NCBI GenBank assembly: GCA_018417955.1
Contig: JACTVC010000020.1
Coordinates: 248,001-312,000, forward strand
Direction: 5' to 3'
Length of the DNA: 64,000 nt
Source: Laccaria trichodermophora
Lineage: Eukaryota; Basidiomycota; Agaricomycetes; Agaricales; Hydnangiaceae
Below are positions 1 through 11,410 of the stretch, piece by piece (the first letter of the stretch is position 1; every line of letters starts with the position of its first letter). The translations under genes and the position numbers were made by a program. The notes under the pieces were generated by a model. It did no database searches, had not been told where the DNA came from, and saw only the letters and a list, made by a program, of their open reading frames with translations.

Positions 1-605
1 ACAAACTTGCAGGTCCCATCGGCTTACTCAAACAGTGGGTCCCTTTCTCTTTGTTCTTTCGTGAAGCTCATCATTAACCTTTATCCAGGTACATATCAAG
101 ATCAGGACGCGAAACGGCAGAAGGTGACCGCCATCCCTCGATTTTCCGAGCGGCGCCATGATTCTCACATAAAATCCTGTAGATGCCACTCAAGTATTTG
201 GCGGCCGAGCATTGACGGTTACTGGGATGGGTAAACTGGTTGAAAACGTATGTACCACATTTTCCTTGATTGACCCATATAGTGCTGAACTCATTAATGC
301 CCAATAGTATCACAGAACCTCGGGTTTCGACGCCAGTAAGACCCACTTCATTGTTTTCTTTTTATCGCGTATTGATCGTATGTTACATCCAGTCCTTGCT
401 GGTGCCGAGGATGTGTTGGGAGATTTGGGTGTGCGGCAAGCACTGAAAAAGATGCCTCGCGATACACGGTTATAAATTGGTTACCCCTTTCGCCTACATA
501 CATGATATCAAGTGGATTCACGTCCAGCAAAATTTGTCCACACTTCTCACTTATGTACAACATACTTGGATATGTGTCCATCAAACCTGGGAGTCCTAAG
601 GAAGT
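1..605. other. Window edge, no gene assigned
   Basis: Short open stretches exist on the minus strand (about 74-346 and 348-584). They could be exons of a gene running off the left edge, but I could not join them with consistent splice sites and recognise no family. This stretch also includes the 3' flank of the CFEM-like gene that ends at 606. Confidence 0.3.
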
Positions 606-1330
606 CTATGAAGCCATCACCAGAGAAACCACAAACGTGACGATCCCACTTATCACGACCCCAGCCGCTCCTCGTACGCCTGCTTTCGCCCCGCTGGTCT
701 GGCTCGATGACGGCGATGGTATACTGGTGGACAGACTCGTGACTGTGATTTGTGAGGATGGGGTTGTGACGGGAGAGGACAACGTCGCAGTCAATGATGT
801 GATGACTGTCTGCTGTATGATGCTCGATGACGAAGTAGATGATGATGATCCAGGAAAAGTGAGCTCGGGAAGGGTAACCCCATTTGCAGCACACAGTTGG
901 ACAATTGCTGCAGGTAAAAGATTTATGGTTTCCCTCAATTAAAATGCACATTTAATACGCACCATCTAATTCTTTCTGTTCCTGCGTGTAATCCGTCGTA
1001 TTCGTCGCTGTTCCGACGCACACGAAACAATCGTATATGCCCGTTTCGAAAGTGGTCGTGCAATAACATTGGGACGGCGTGCAGCCCTACGAGATAGGTC
1101 GTTAGAACCTAGTGATATGTGAATTCTAATCGCATTGTACTTACAGACTCTAGCACAGTATTGACCGGGTCACATACTGATTCGCATTGGCTGGGGACGC
1201 TGGGTACTGTGGAGGTCTGCCGTGCCTCCAAACTTGGGATGCGAAGGGCGAGATCACTTTGTTTAGCGATGGCCAGATGGTAACATCCAAGCAAAGGGTA
1301 GAAGAGCGAGATCCATTGCAACATATGCAT
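606..1330 (-). CDS. CFEM-like GPI-anchored secreted protein
   Basis: Three exons read in phase: 1330-1145, 1086-963 and 907-606, with introns of 58 and 55 bp, giving 203 residues. The N-terminus is a signal peptide (hydrophobic core LFYPLLGCYHLAIA). Eight cysteines follow in the order C-x3-C, GC-x4-C-x-C, C-x2-C and a final C, which matches the CFEM spacing. A Ser/Thr-rich stalk and a hydrophobic C-terminal tail (VVISGIVTFVVSLVMAS) suggest GPI anchoring to the plasma membrane or wall. CFEM proteins act at the fungal surface, for example in haem binding or wall interaction; the role here is unknown. Two in-frame ATGs (1330 and 1324) precede the signal peptide. The CFEM name rests on cysteine spacing only. 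Confidence 0.6.
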
Positions 1331-2131
1331 GTTGAAGAATGTCTATACTCGTTTTCAAGGTCAAAATGGATAGTACCGGTCAGTACGTCAGTGCGGCGAG
1401 GAAGAAAGCACAGCACATGGCGGCCACGGAACGCCTGCACCAAATTTAACCGTGATGCATTGATGCATAGCGCCGGATGAGAAAGAATTTGGATGCGAGT
1501 CCCCCTTGCATACGAGATGGGAACACCGGCGGAACAAAAATATTAAGAAAACCCTGGAAAAGTGGGCAAGCTCGCACGGAGCGTTCAAAGAGTTTGCAAA
1601 GCTTACGAAACCGGGAGCAATCAAGGAGCAATCCAGTTTCAACTTTCACAGCGGAACAAAAATAAGATGAAAACCCTGGCCTTGCCCTGGCCCAAAAAGT
1701 GCACATCTTTGCTTCTGAACACCCTTAGAATGACCTAATTTTATTCTCATTGCTGCCCACGTCCTTTGAATTGAAACAACATGCATAATTACCGCTGTTC
1801 TGTCATCTTCGCTTGTCGGATTTAACCAGAAAAGAGAGAAACACTCAGCTGGGATGTAATTGGGCATATAATTAGACCAACAAAATACGACCACCAGTTG
1901 AGCAGGCTATCTTCTTGGAGTCGGACCGATGACATTGTTGAGCACAGGACACGAACACAGAACTGGCATGTAAATTTTTTTGTTGATTACCTCTCATTCT
2001 AATGATATCAAATTGAAAAAGATAAGTTGGATCAGCGAAGACAAACACGAAAGACGTACGTCCTATTATAACTTGACACATACGTTTGACCTCCGACACT
2101 AATTCCCTCATCTTTCGCTCTCCTTCAACTT
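1331..2131. other. Intergenic, no gene seen
   Basis: No open frame here resembles a protein or can be spliced into one. An imperfect ~30 bp direct repeat (around 1531 and 1651, beginning GCGGAACAAAAATA) is the only structure noticed. Confidence 0.4.
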
Positions 2132-2606
2132 CTACCGAGAAGCCGGAGCGACATCTGTCACAAAAGTTGGATGGCGGGGAATGGAAGGCGATGAGAGGGT
2201 ATTGGTCGCTTTATCGTACTCGTACACGGAAAAGCGCGTGTCCATCGTGCTGATGGCGTATAGTTTAGGCAGAACAAGGTTTCGACCAATGATGCTTTCA
2301 AAGTGTCGCGCATCTGCTGATCTGCTTTGGATCGAGTAAAACTCGCGTCGATATGAGGGAAAGGCTTGATTTCAACAAGGATTTCAATGAAAAATACAGG
2401 GCACTTCCATTTCCGAACGATGTATACGTTGTAAAGTCGGTAGAACCAGGCGTTATCGGTCCCTTGCACTGAGGCATCACCTGATAATGCTCGGTGTGGG
2501 GAAAGAGATCCGTAAGGAGGGTGTTGTATGGCCCATAGTATTCAGATTCGTTTGTACTAGAACGATCAACGGTCTCAAACTGCTCTAGGATCGTATTAAT
2601 CTAAGG
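2132..2606 (-). pseudogene. Relic of a multicopy basidiomycete protein family, two frameshifts
   Basis: On the minus strand a recognisable protein can be followed only by changing frame twice. The segment with YYGPYNTLLTDLFP and GPITPGSTDFTT is in one frame, VRKWKCPVFFIEI through QQMRD in a second, and HFESIIGRNLVLPKLYAIS through VYEYDKATNTL to a TAG at 2134-2132 in a third. Both shifts look like loss of one base (near 2434 and near 2310). I know similar sequences as an abundant uncharacterised family in mushroom genomes; function is not known. An upstream intron (donor GTAAGT near 2660) may add a further exon. It sits head-to-head with TAD2. A sequencing error could mimic a frameshift, but two in one short gene favour decay. 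Confidence 0.55.
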
Positions 2607-2796
2607 CATAACTGAAGTGATTTTAGTACACGCACAACAAAGGGCCTATCACTTACTTGTAGGGGTTGTGGGCAGGTTGCTACATAAATGTCGACCTGGA
2701 GGCCTACTTAAGGGACATTACTTATTCGGGAATTGTGTTGGAATTGTGATGATGTTGGCAAACACTAGACAACATGATCAAGTTCAAGAACGAATC

Positions 2797-3557
<761 letters not shown>

Positions 3558-3782
3558 ATGGTCGTGCGATTCGAATTAGGCTCATTTTCGTCAACGGCGG
3601 AATTTTCTGACGAGTCAACTTACTCGAAATCTCTGGGCTTATTAGATGATGGTCAGCATCCAGGGATGGCCGTTGTCGAGCGCCAACATTAAAGTATACC
3701 ATTGCTAAAAAAAAGATGCACAGCGATCGTCCTGATGTAAAAAATGGGGTAAAGGGAAATCGGCCCGTCCCAGGGAGGAACA

Positions 3783-6700
3783 TTAAAAGTTCGCTTGCTC
3801 GGTTGAATTTTTCCATACAAGGCCCAACGATTGTGCCACAAAACCCCACTTATCCGCAGCCTCTTGGATTCTGAATATGCAATCAGAAACCTACAAACCA
3901 ATGTCAAAGAGCATAAATGCAGTTTACCTTTTTTCAGTCGATTTTCCGGCGCCATGCCCAGCTTTTTTGTCCACTCGAAGGAGTAAAGGATGAGGGTTGT
4001 GGGGTAAAGTGTACTGTAGAGTCGCTGCATGTTTGAACGAATGCATGGGAACGACGCGGTCGTCATCTACAAGAACATAAGGGTCACCGTGAAAATTGAA
4101 TGATACTTCGACGTACGATCAGCAGTCAATAGCATGTAAGGGGGTAAAACCTTGTTGGTCGGGACGTTGTGTAATGGTGAAATTGGATAGATGAAGTCGA
4201 AGTCGTTGGGATCATCTGGATCTCCATAGTCACTCGTCCAAGCTTTTCCTGGAGCGATGACCTTAGCAAAGACATGCAGTATAGACGAAGAAATAATTAC
4301 CTATGGTGAATTTATGGAACTATGAACCCTAACGTTAACACAACACCGGGAAAAATAATAGCAGAACTCTCACTCTGAGAAGGTCCAAAACACCGACTTC
4401 CGCAAGAGCTGCGCCGTATGTACCCTCAGGGGCACGATTCACGCAGGCCGCAACAAGTAAGCCTGGAGAAGAGAAGTTATCAAGGCACGCCGGTTGATGG
4501 AATGGTTGGCCCACCTCCATTCGAACCACCGTTTATAGCGACTTTCCCTGGAGCTGCATACTTATTTTTCACCAAATAATCTCTGAGAAACTGTCAGCGA
4601 TCAATACCAATAACGTCGAGTTAACACACGTTGCTGCGATGAAATCGTCAAAACAGTTTTTCTGGTAGAAAGTCAGTCCCAGAACAGTCAGTTGGATTTG
4701 GAAATCTGAACCTTTTTCTCGCGATAGCCTCCCTTATGCCAATCTTCGCCAAATTCTCCGCCACCCCTGATATTGGGAACGGCCAAAACAGCACCGTACT
4801 TTTGCAAGAACGTAAGGATGGTTGGGCTAAAAAAGGGGTCGATGGAGATATTGAAGCCTCCATAGCCTATGTAAAAATGTCAGTGTCGTAGTGAGCGCGA
4901 TGATTCAAGGTTGTTTACCATATTGTATTGCCGGAGCGGTGCCATCGAATTGAGTAGATTTGTGGCGGACGATAAACATAGGCACCTTGGTGCCGTCTTT
5001 GCTTTGGTACCATACCTATTGGGATTGTCAGTGAAGTACTTTTACTTTGGAAATAGAAAAACTAGCTTGGCGAGTGTCAAAGTCACCTGGATTCAAACTG
5101 CCGACTTTAATGGAGCGGTAAATGTTCCACCTTTGTTCTTCAGCCGTGGTAAAATCGTACCGGGCGATTGTGCCAGGACTATTAAAACCGCTCATTGTAA
5201 CGAAAAACCAGGGTTGTTTTTCGCGAGAAGAAACTGAGGCGGCACCAACAAATTCCGGCGCTAAACGAGTGAGCTGCTTTCCGTCTCTAGAGTACACATA
5301 AATCTCGTCTTTGACCTACCATGAGTGTCAGGGAGCAAGTGATAGCATGAATTGCATGAACCTACATTTCGTTTGTAGATGATGGCAAGGTTGTCCTTGT
5401 TGACAGAGGATACGTCACTTAAGAATGCATCGGTCTCCGGAATGAGTTCCTTAACCTGATTTTTTTTGGCGAGGTCAATGGTGATAACTTTGTATTTCGA
5501 AGCATCCTTGTTTGTCCTAACATAAAGAGTCGATCCGTGATTCGTGATGCTTCGGGACAACGTCAGCAACGGGGTAGCAGCTAAGGGGAAAAAGACGTCG
5601 TACACGTCGTATTCGGCATCGAATTCGTCAATTATTTTGTTCCACTTGATGTTTGGTCCAATTCCATCCTCTTTATTATGCTCTGCAACCCATAGCAAGT
5701 TTTTCTAAGCGTCTGGTAAGCTTTTTGTTGAGAATGATAGTTGACCTGTTTTACCGACCCTTGAAGTATCCTTCATAGTGTAAAAGACTATGTACTCTTT
5801 CTTCTCTGTAAAATCAATGCTGAACATCCAAGTCGGGTTTTTCTTGTCTTCGTGAATGAGAATATCCTCTGCTGGAAAGAAGAATGAGACTCAAACTTGG
5901 AAACTAATGGAACATAGATACATTGCGGTGTGCCAATGCGATGGTAATAAACCATGGCATCCACGTCGCCTTGAGTTTCTATTGTGGCATTCTCTGTGGT
6001 GAGGCCGGCTCGGTCTGGGTAGCGCTGTCACACCGAATAGTATAAATGAATATCCATAAGGTAGATAGTGATAAAATCGTACCTGATAGAAAAACCCCTT
6101 GGAATCTGGCGTCCAGGTTATTGAAGAGAATTTAACGAAATGAATTTCTTCGGGAAGTCGGCCCGTATCGTCGCCATTAACCGGTTTTTCTGCGAGGGGA
6201 GAGTCTGTCCGTCTGACGTATACAGTAGAAAAGTCGCTTCCCTGCATTGAATTTCAGAAACGGTAGAATGGCGCTAGAGAGTGGTAAATTACAGAGAGGG
6301 ATATTCCGTATGCCCAATATTCTCCAGACTCAGAAAAAGCATACGTAGAAAGGGCGGCGGTACCATCTTCAGTTAGTAGATTAGGCTTTGGAGGTGATCA
6401 GCTGGTTGGCAATGAGGGAGGCATAGCTCTTACATTGAAAAAGATTTCCCCGACTTTGCTATCATCGCTCCCCGACAAGGCGGGCAAATCGCTGCTCTTA
6501 GAACGATACACAACTTTATACGCCATGAGGAATCGGTCTGGGTGCATGTATGCGTAAAAATTGCTCACCCGATTGCGCTTGTAGCCCACTGTTATACATC
6601 CAGTACCAGCGGCCATCTTCACGCAGAGTCGGCGCGCCAAACTAAAAAGAAAGATAGGTTCTATCGCGTTGACACGCACATGAATAAATTTTGGGCACCT

Positions 6701-7013
6701 TTGCGTAATCCATGCTAGCTCGGAAAGAGTCCTCCAGCCGCTTCCTATCTACATTTCTGTCGAGAAACTCCCGCGTGAACGCTTCTTGAGAAGAGGTCCA
6801 TTTGTCGGTTTCCTCTGAATACTCTTCCAACCAGCGATACGGGTCAGCGATACGAACCTCTCCCTTGGCAGCGCTTTGATAGGTGTCGACATGGTCGCAG
6901 CGGCGCGCTGGTGGATATTTATTGGAGTGCCACGGTGTTGGGGAAATTGCCATTGAGGAGACGGAGCGAGAAAAGGGGCGAAAGACGCGTCGACGAAACG
7001 CTTGCAGCAACAT
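3783..7013 (-). CDS. Prolyl oligopeptidase (S9A serine peptidase)
   Basis: About seventeen short introns interrupt a protein of about 730-750 residues. It has the seven-bladed propeller ([15 protein letters not shown] near the start) and the alpha/beta-hydrolase domain. The catalytic Ser lies in GGSNGG, split by an intron near 4515. The Asp lies in [13 protein letters not shown] and the His in AGHGAGKST. All joins I checked keep frame, including a micro-exon encoding FHKFTIG. The family cleaves short peptides after proline in the cytosol. Related fungal enzymes (POPB type) macrocyclise toxin precursors, but this looks like the housekeeping form and no precursor peptide gene was seen nearby. 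Two in-frame ATGs exist: 7013 adds 20 residues rich in Arg/Ser ([14 protein letters not shown]), and 6953 gives the usual cytosolic start. Confidence 0.9.
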
Positions 7014-7174
7014 GTGCGTTCAAGACATGGCTCCTTATATGGGAAACCATTACTTCCTATCCCTTTTTGGGGTCCAACACGCTTAGCAAACCTCGCCCAC
7101 CTTGGTCATGCGCTGTGAAATTCTCTCTCATTTGGTCCAATCGATGACCGATGTCGACCGATACAGATAACCCT

Positions 7175-8092
7175 ATGGCCGACCGTCAACTGCGTGTATC
7201 GTTTCGACAGCTTATTTCTCTCAATACCCGATTGTTGGGCGCCCAACTAATGAATCTACTCCAGGTCTTGTGGCAAGGCAGGCAGGCATTCATGGAACCA
7301 AAAGAGCTCGTATCGGTTCCAAAACGTTGGTAGCAACGCTATCAACCTTTACCGTCGGCTTGAGAAGGAGCCCTGTTTCAAAAAGTATCTCGACTGATTC
7401 CGCCTCATGGGTCATGTCAGGGGATAACCTGGGATAACCCGAAACACGCTGCAGGACATATCTCGGTCTCCATCAGGTCAGGGACTCTCATCGAAGTCAC
7501 CAGGACCTTTGAGATGAAATGAGCCGAGTTATTGTAGCGATGTGACCTGCATGAGCGTCGCCTGGATGCTGTGAGTTTTTCGCTTGACGAATTTACATGA
7601 CTATAGCAATCGGGGCTCACACAACCGGCCTTTGTACTAACTTGGTTTTGAACATTCGTTCTCGCAGTGTGCGTATCATGAAATTTTACCAACGACAATC
7701 GGTTCGGCACGGTGGACCGTTCCGAGCAAAGGAGCTTATAAAGTACGTTTTCCCGATCTATGTATCTTGCTTTTACAAGTTCTCACGTAGCCTTTCTTCA
7801 ATCCCAATCTCATCTTTTTTCAGATGTCCTGTCAAATACGACCATCGGGTGTTCCATTGGCTGAGGAATTCCCGGCGATTGCGACATACAGTATTAGAAC
7901 ACAGGTACACGGTTCTTGTCGCCCTGGTGAAATGGCCCCACCGTCCTGTTGATCCCTTGTGCAGGCCCTTCAAGCGTGTAACACTTCAAAGCTCCCCCCT
8001 TGGCGTGAAATCCGTCCCGCCCTAACAGATGCCATATTGCCGCCGTGCGCTCCTGTTTCTAAAAATATTGTCATTCAGCGAAATTCTGCCAC
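7175..8092 (+). CDS. Unrecognised spliced gene, start not found
   Basis: A chain of exons can be read in one frame to a TAA at about 8090. The parts are about 7175-7425, a small exon after TTATTGTAG at 7536, one from about 7608 (QSGLTQPAF), one at about 7668-7740 (CAYHEILPTTIGSARW), one at about 7824-7901 (SCQIRPSGVPLAEEFPAIA), and a last exon from 7965 (ALQACNTSKLPPWREI). Donors and acceptors are plausible (GTGAGT, GTACGT, CTCGCAG, TTTTCAG). The first exon contains no convincing ATG, and the join between 7425 and 7536 is uncertain. A second frame also splices open over part of the same exons, so the frame choice is an inference. It would be transcribed divergently from the prolyl oligopeptidase gene. 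No family recognised. Confidence 0.3.
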
Positions 8093-8124
8093 CTAAGGCG
8101 TCATGTGTGTCGAGCAAAATGCGT

Positions 8125-8395
8125 TTTCCTGCTCTTCCCCTGGTCTCTGCTATTTCATTTTGGCTGCTCCTTCGAATCTGCGAGGAACTCTGATCTCGTC
8201 CAGGCACTGAGCGGCGATATAGGTCCCTGAGGATGTATTTTCTGTGACTCTTTGCTCTTACATATACGTCCATGTCAAATGATCTTACGACTCGAATTTG
8301 GGCTCTGAAGGCGTGAGATACGGGGTGCACCTAAACGACAACAGACCGCACGCATCGGGATGCATTGCTGTGGAACATCGTTCAGCGTTACTTCT
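8125..8395. repeat. Tandem duplication, unit 1 of 2
   Basis: This stretch recurs about 326-330 bp downstream (8451-8725). Shared landmarks are GGTCTCTGCTAT, TTGGCTGCTCC, CGAATCTGCGAGGAACTC, GATCTTACGACTCGAATTTG and TGAGATACGGGGTGCA. The units differ by scattered substitutions and small gaps. Confidence 0.75.
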
Positions 8396-8450
8396 GCAAA
8401 ACAAGATCGCATCTACTACGTCAAAATAACGAAAACAAATTTCCACACCT

Positions 8451-8725
8451 CGTTGTCCTGCTCTTTCCCCGGTCTCTGCTATTCCATCTTGGCTGCTCCA
8501 TCGAATCTGCGAGGAACTCGGCGTGATGATTTGATCTTGAATCCGGATCCACTTCTCCTTGGTCCCTGGAGATGTATTTTCTGTTTTTACATATTCGTCT
8601 ACCTCAAATGATCTTACGACTCGAATTTGGGGTCTCAGTGCGTGAGATACGGGGTGCATCTAAACGACAAGACACCGCACGCATGGGGGTGCATTGCTGT
8701 GGAGTATCGTTTAGAACTACTACTG
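8451..8725. repeat. Tandem duplication, unit 2 of 2
   Basis: Second unit of the duplication starting at 8125, same orientation. It carries an insertion relative to unit 1 between the GAGGAACTC and GGAGATGTATTTTCTG landmarks. No gene is supported from 8726 to 9291; that stretch holds one short open frame (about 8780-8992) that I do not recognise, and the 3' flank of the carrier gene. Confidence 0.75.
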
Positions 8726-9291
8726 TTCAGGAAATCGGAGTGGCTGATTGAAAGCTTATAGCTTCAATGACAGACTTACATGAAATGGGGTTTGCATTGG
8801 TTCGCCACGTGGAACGGGGAACTGAAGATTGTCCAGTGGGACCCGGATAGAGACGAACTTTTGCAAACGAAATCGAAAAAGAATCAAGTGATGGAATGGG
8901 TCACTCGAGACAGCAGCGCACTGCACAACTATAGTACACGATTTTCCGGAGTGCAGGGTCTTCGTTGGTCTTTCCGAGAACATACTTTCTAAAGATTCCG
9001 CTTTGAAATTGGGTTATATATATGGAACCTGAAGCTTGAAGGTTTGAGCCACCGAGAAATTTCCTGTGGTTGGCACCGGTCCTGAAACGCGAAGTATACC
9101 CGTGCAGACCTGCGACTTATGGCGATAGCGGTGGTGACTTCTGGCGATAGCCTTTCCAAACAGTGGTATCAGAGTGGGGGGTTACAAAGTACAGACATTC
9201 TCTAATCCCTGTCCGCGCGGTTTTGTTACAAAACCTGTCTGGCTTGACTCAAGCGCGCATGTGTATGATATCAACGGCTCATGCACAGTGA

Positions 9292-10668
9292 TCAGGTCGA
9301 GGTGCGCATGAGCATCAAAACACCTTCATAAACAGCCCAACCAATAGCCGAGCTCAGAACTTTGCGCGACATGCGCAATGAAGCACCATCGAAATATCCG
9401 GTGATACCTCGTTGCTGTCAACAAAAAAAAATTTAGCACAATGTGACACAATTAGTTCTGCGAAAAGCATGCCTTCCAAATAGTAGCGATTGTCGTTAAA
9501 AACCCATGATACTGAGCTTCAGTGCGAACTTGTATCTTGGTCTATGACAGCCAGTTATAAAAAGGAGGACAGAGGAACAGGGAGAGGAAGTACCTTGATG
9601 ACATCAAAAGGATGGGTCGCCATCGTAGCGATAGCACCAGCTGAGGCCGCAGATAACCCATGAATCAACGTAGCCTGAGTACTGGTCACGGGTGGTAGCA
9701 CGTAAGCTGGGAAAAAATAACATTGACACCAAAGACATGGGTGAAAAAAAGAAGTGTAATGAAAAGGACTTACAAGCTTCGTGCTTGATGCCCTCGTAGA
9801 AGACAACGAAAAGGCCAGCGTACGGCGCATCTCGCAGTGATGACGCCAGAAACCCACGGAGGAGTTCGGATGGACCCTGACGAACGATGGTACCGAAGGC
9901 GCCTGTGAGGCTCTCATATGCATATATGTTGCTCTGGGTGAGCGTCAGGATCGTAACTCTTTCAAGAATGATTACACTTACCTCAAATCGGGCCTTCAAG
10001 ACAGAGAAAGGGTTTAGCAGGAACCCAACTCCGACACGCGTCGTCGCACCTGCAATGAGATTGCCTTGACTGGTGAGTTTTGGCAGCACAGATGACGTGT
10101 TTTTATTCGCATCTCCGTTCTGCGGTCGTCTGCGAAGGGAGGCAAAATATGGAGATGTGGCCATCAAAGCCCGAAGCTGGGTCAAACTTGTCATGTAAAG
10201 CGCGACTCCTGGGACGTTCCTGACGTACGTTCAGTAAACCTAATGCTGAATTTGGAAGAAATACGGAAAGCACACCTAACGAGAGAAGGTGTAGTTCCCC
10301 TCCACAACCCACGCCAACCGCCTGAGTGAATGACGTCTCGAGTGATATCAAGAATGATTGATGTATGGGGCCTAAAATAGTTACGCCAATTATTGAGGTC
10401 ACAAATGCTATGAACGGAAAGAGATACCGTGTTGGTCTCCAAGTCGTGCCATCCCCTTGCTGCAACCGGGTCTTGAGAAGATCGACTGTTGAACGTTGAA
10501 CGCCTTTAAGTCAATAGCACTCCTCTCGAGAAGAACGAACATGGTTGGAGGCAGACGGTGGTGGCAAGTCCCGATAATCCACCTTGAGGGATGTTATTTA
10601 TTACAAAAGGGACTTTATAGCTAATTCAAAGACACACCTGAGAGCAATTGCTGCCCAACATTGCTCAT
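9292..10668 (-). CDS. HEM25: Mitochondrial glycine carrier, SLC25A38/Hem25 type
   Basis: The first exon is tiny (MSNVGQQLLS) and is followed by GGLSGLATTVCLQP and, across an intron, FDLLKTRLQQ. Three carrier repeats are visible: QPFDLLKTRLQQ, then GVGFLLNPFSVLKARFE, then TMATHPFDVIK. The matching loops GGWRGLWRGTTPSLVRNVPGVALY and GPSELLRGFLASSLRDAPYAGLF are also present. Hem25/SLC25A38 imports glycine across the inner mitochondrial membrane for the first step of haem synthesis. The protein ends with SAIGWAVYEGVLMLMRTST and a TGA at 9292-9294. It is transcribed divergently from SPT4, with 95 bp between the start codons. Subfamily assignment rests on the first signature and the R-N-V-P-G-V-A-L-Y context. 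Confidence 0.85.
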
Positions 10669-10763
10669 TAATAACAAGTGTACGGCCGAGAAAGTAAATG
10701 AATGACGGAAGGAAGGAAGATTGTGGAGTCACAGCGCCGTGACCTTTGCTTCCGACCACGACC
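10669..10763. promoter_or_regulatory. Short divergent promoter region HEM25 / SPT4
   Basis: Only 95 bp separate the HEM25 start codon (10668, minus) from the SPT4 start codon (10764, plus), so both promoters must overlap here or extend into the neighbouring gene. No TATA box is evident; the stretch has a purine-rich run (GACGGAAGGAAGGAAGA). Confidence 0.5.
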
Positions 10764-11229
10764 ATGGAACCAGCCATAGCCGCCATCCCCGCTCAAGCAC
10801 GTTCAAAACAGCTGCGTGCATGTCTGCTATGCTCAATAATCCAACTTCCTGTGGATTTTCGGAAGAACGGCTGTCCAAACTGTGAAGACGTTGTCCAGGT
10901 GGGGACGAATGAACTCTTCTCAATCTTCGTCCGATGATAGTTTCTCAGATGAAGCACAACCCCGACCGCATTAGTTCATGTACAACAACATATTTTGACG
11001 GTGTCATTTCTGTCATTGACCCGGATAAAAGCTGGGTAGCGAGATGGCAGCGTACATGTACGTTCGCTTATATCGTTCTGTTGCACGTAATTGATTTTGG
11101 CCTCAAGCGAAATATGTTCGAGGGATGTACGCCGTGCGTGTTAAAGGTCGAATTCCAGAGGATGTCGAGGCGGAGCTTGAGAACCGGGGCCTCAAGTACC
11201 GCCCACGCGACCAGACGGACCAGGATTAG
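10764..11229 (+). CDS. SPT4: Transcription elongation factor Spt4
   Basis: Three exons, 10764-10898, 10949-11057 and 11108-11229, give 121 residues, the usual length. Spt4 pairs with Spt5 (DSIF) on elongating RNA polymerase II. The zinc finger is visible as RACLLC and NGCPNC. The core CTTTYFDGVISVIDP and SWVARWQRTSKYVRGMYAVRV is highly conserved in the family. The second intron splits the Ser codon of QRTSKYV. The protein ends after YRPRDQTDQD. Start and splice sites leave no gap in the family alignment as I know it. Confidence 0.94.
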
Positions 11230-11410
11230 ATCCTCCGGGATTTGTAGTTTATGTGCATGTATTTTATTTAGATCACGTGATCCTTTGAATTTCCTTCAAC
11301 GCGTCGCCGTTGGTTTTCAATTATAACATAACCGCGCAAATACCCTTTGGACCGGACTGTCATATTCTCCCCGACTTGCGCGTAGGTATTAGAGGCCAGC
11401 TATTGCTGGT

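Noticed and set aside
3783..7013. Macrocyclase (POPB-type) interpretation of the prolyl oligopeptidase
   Set aside because: No short core-peptide precursor gene was seen in the neighbourhood, and the sequence reads like the housekeeping form.
9162..9177. TGGTATCAGAGTGGGG resembles a retrotransposon primer-binding site
   Set aside because: No LTR pair, gag or pol reading frame lies nearby, and the HEM25 gene follows within 120 bp. A chance match or an old solo relic cannot be told apart.
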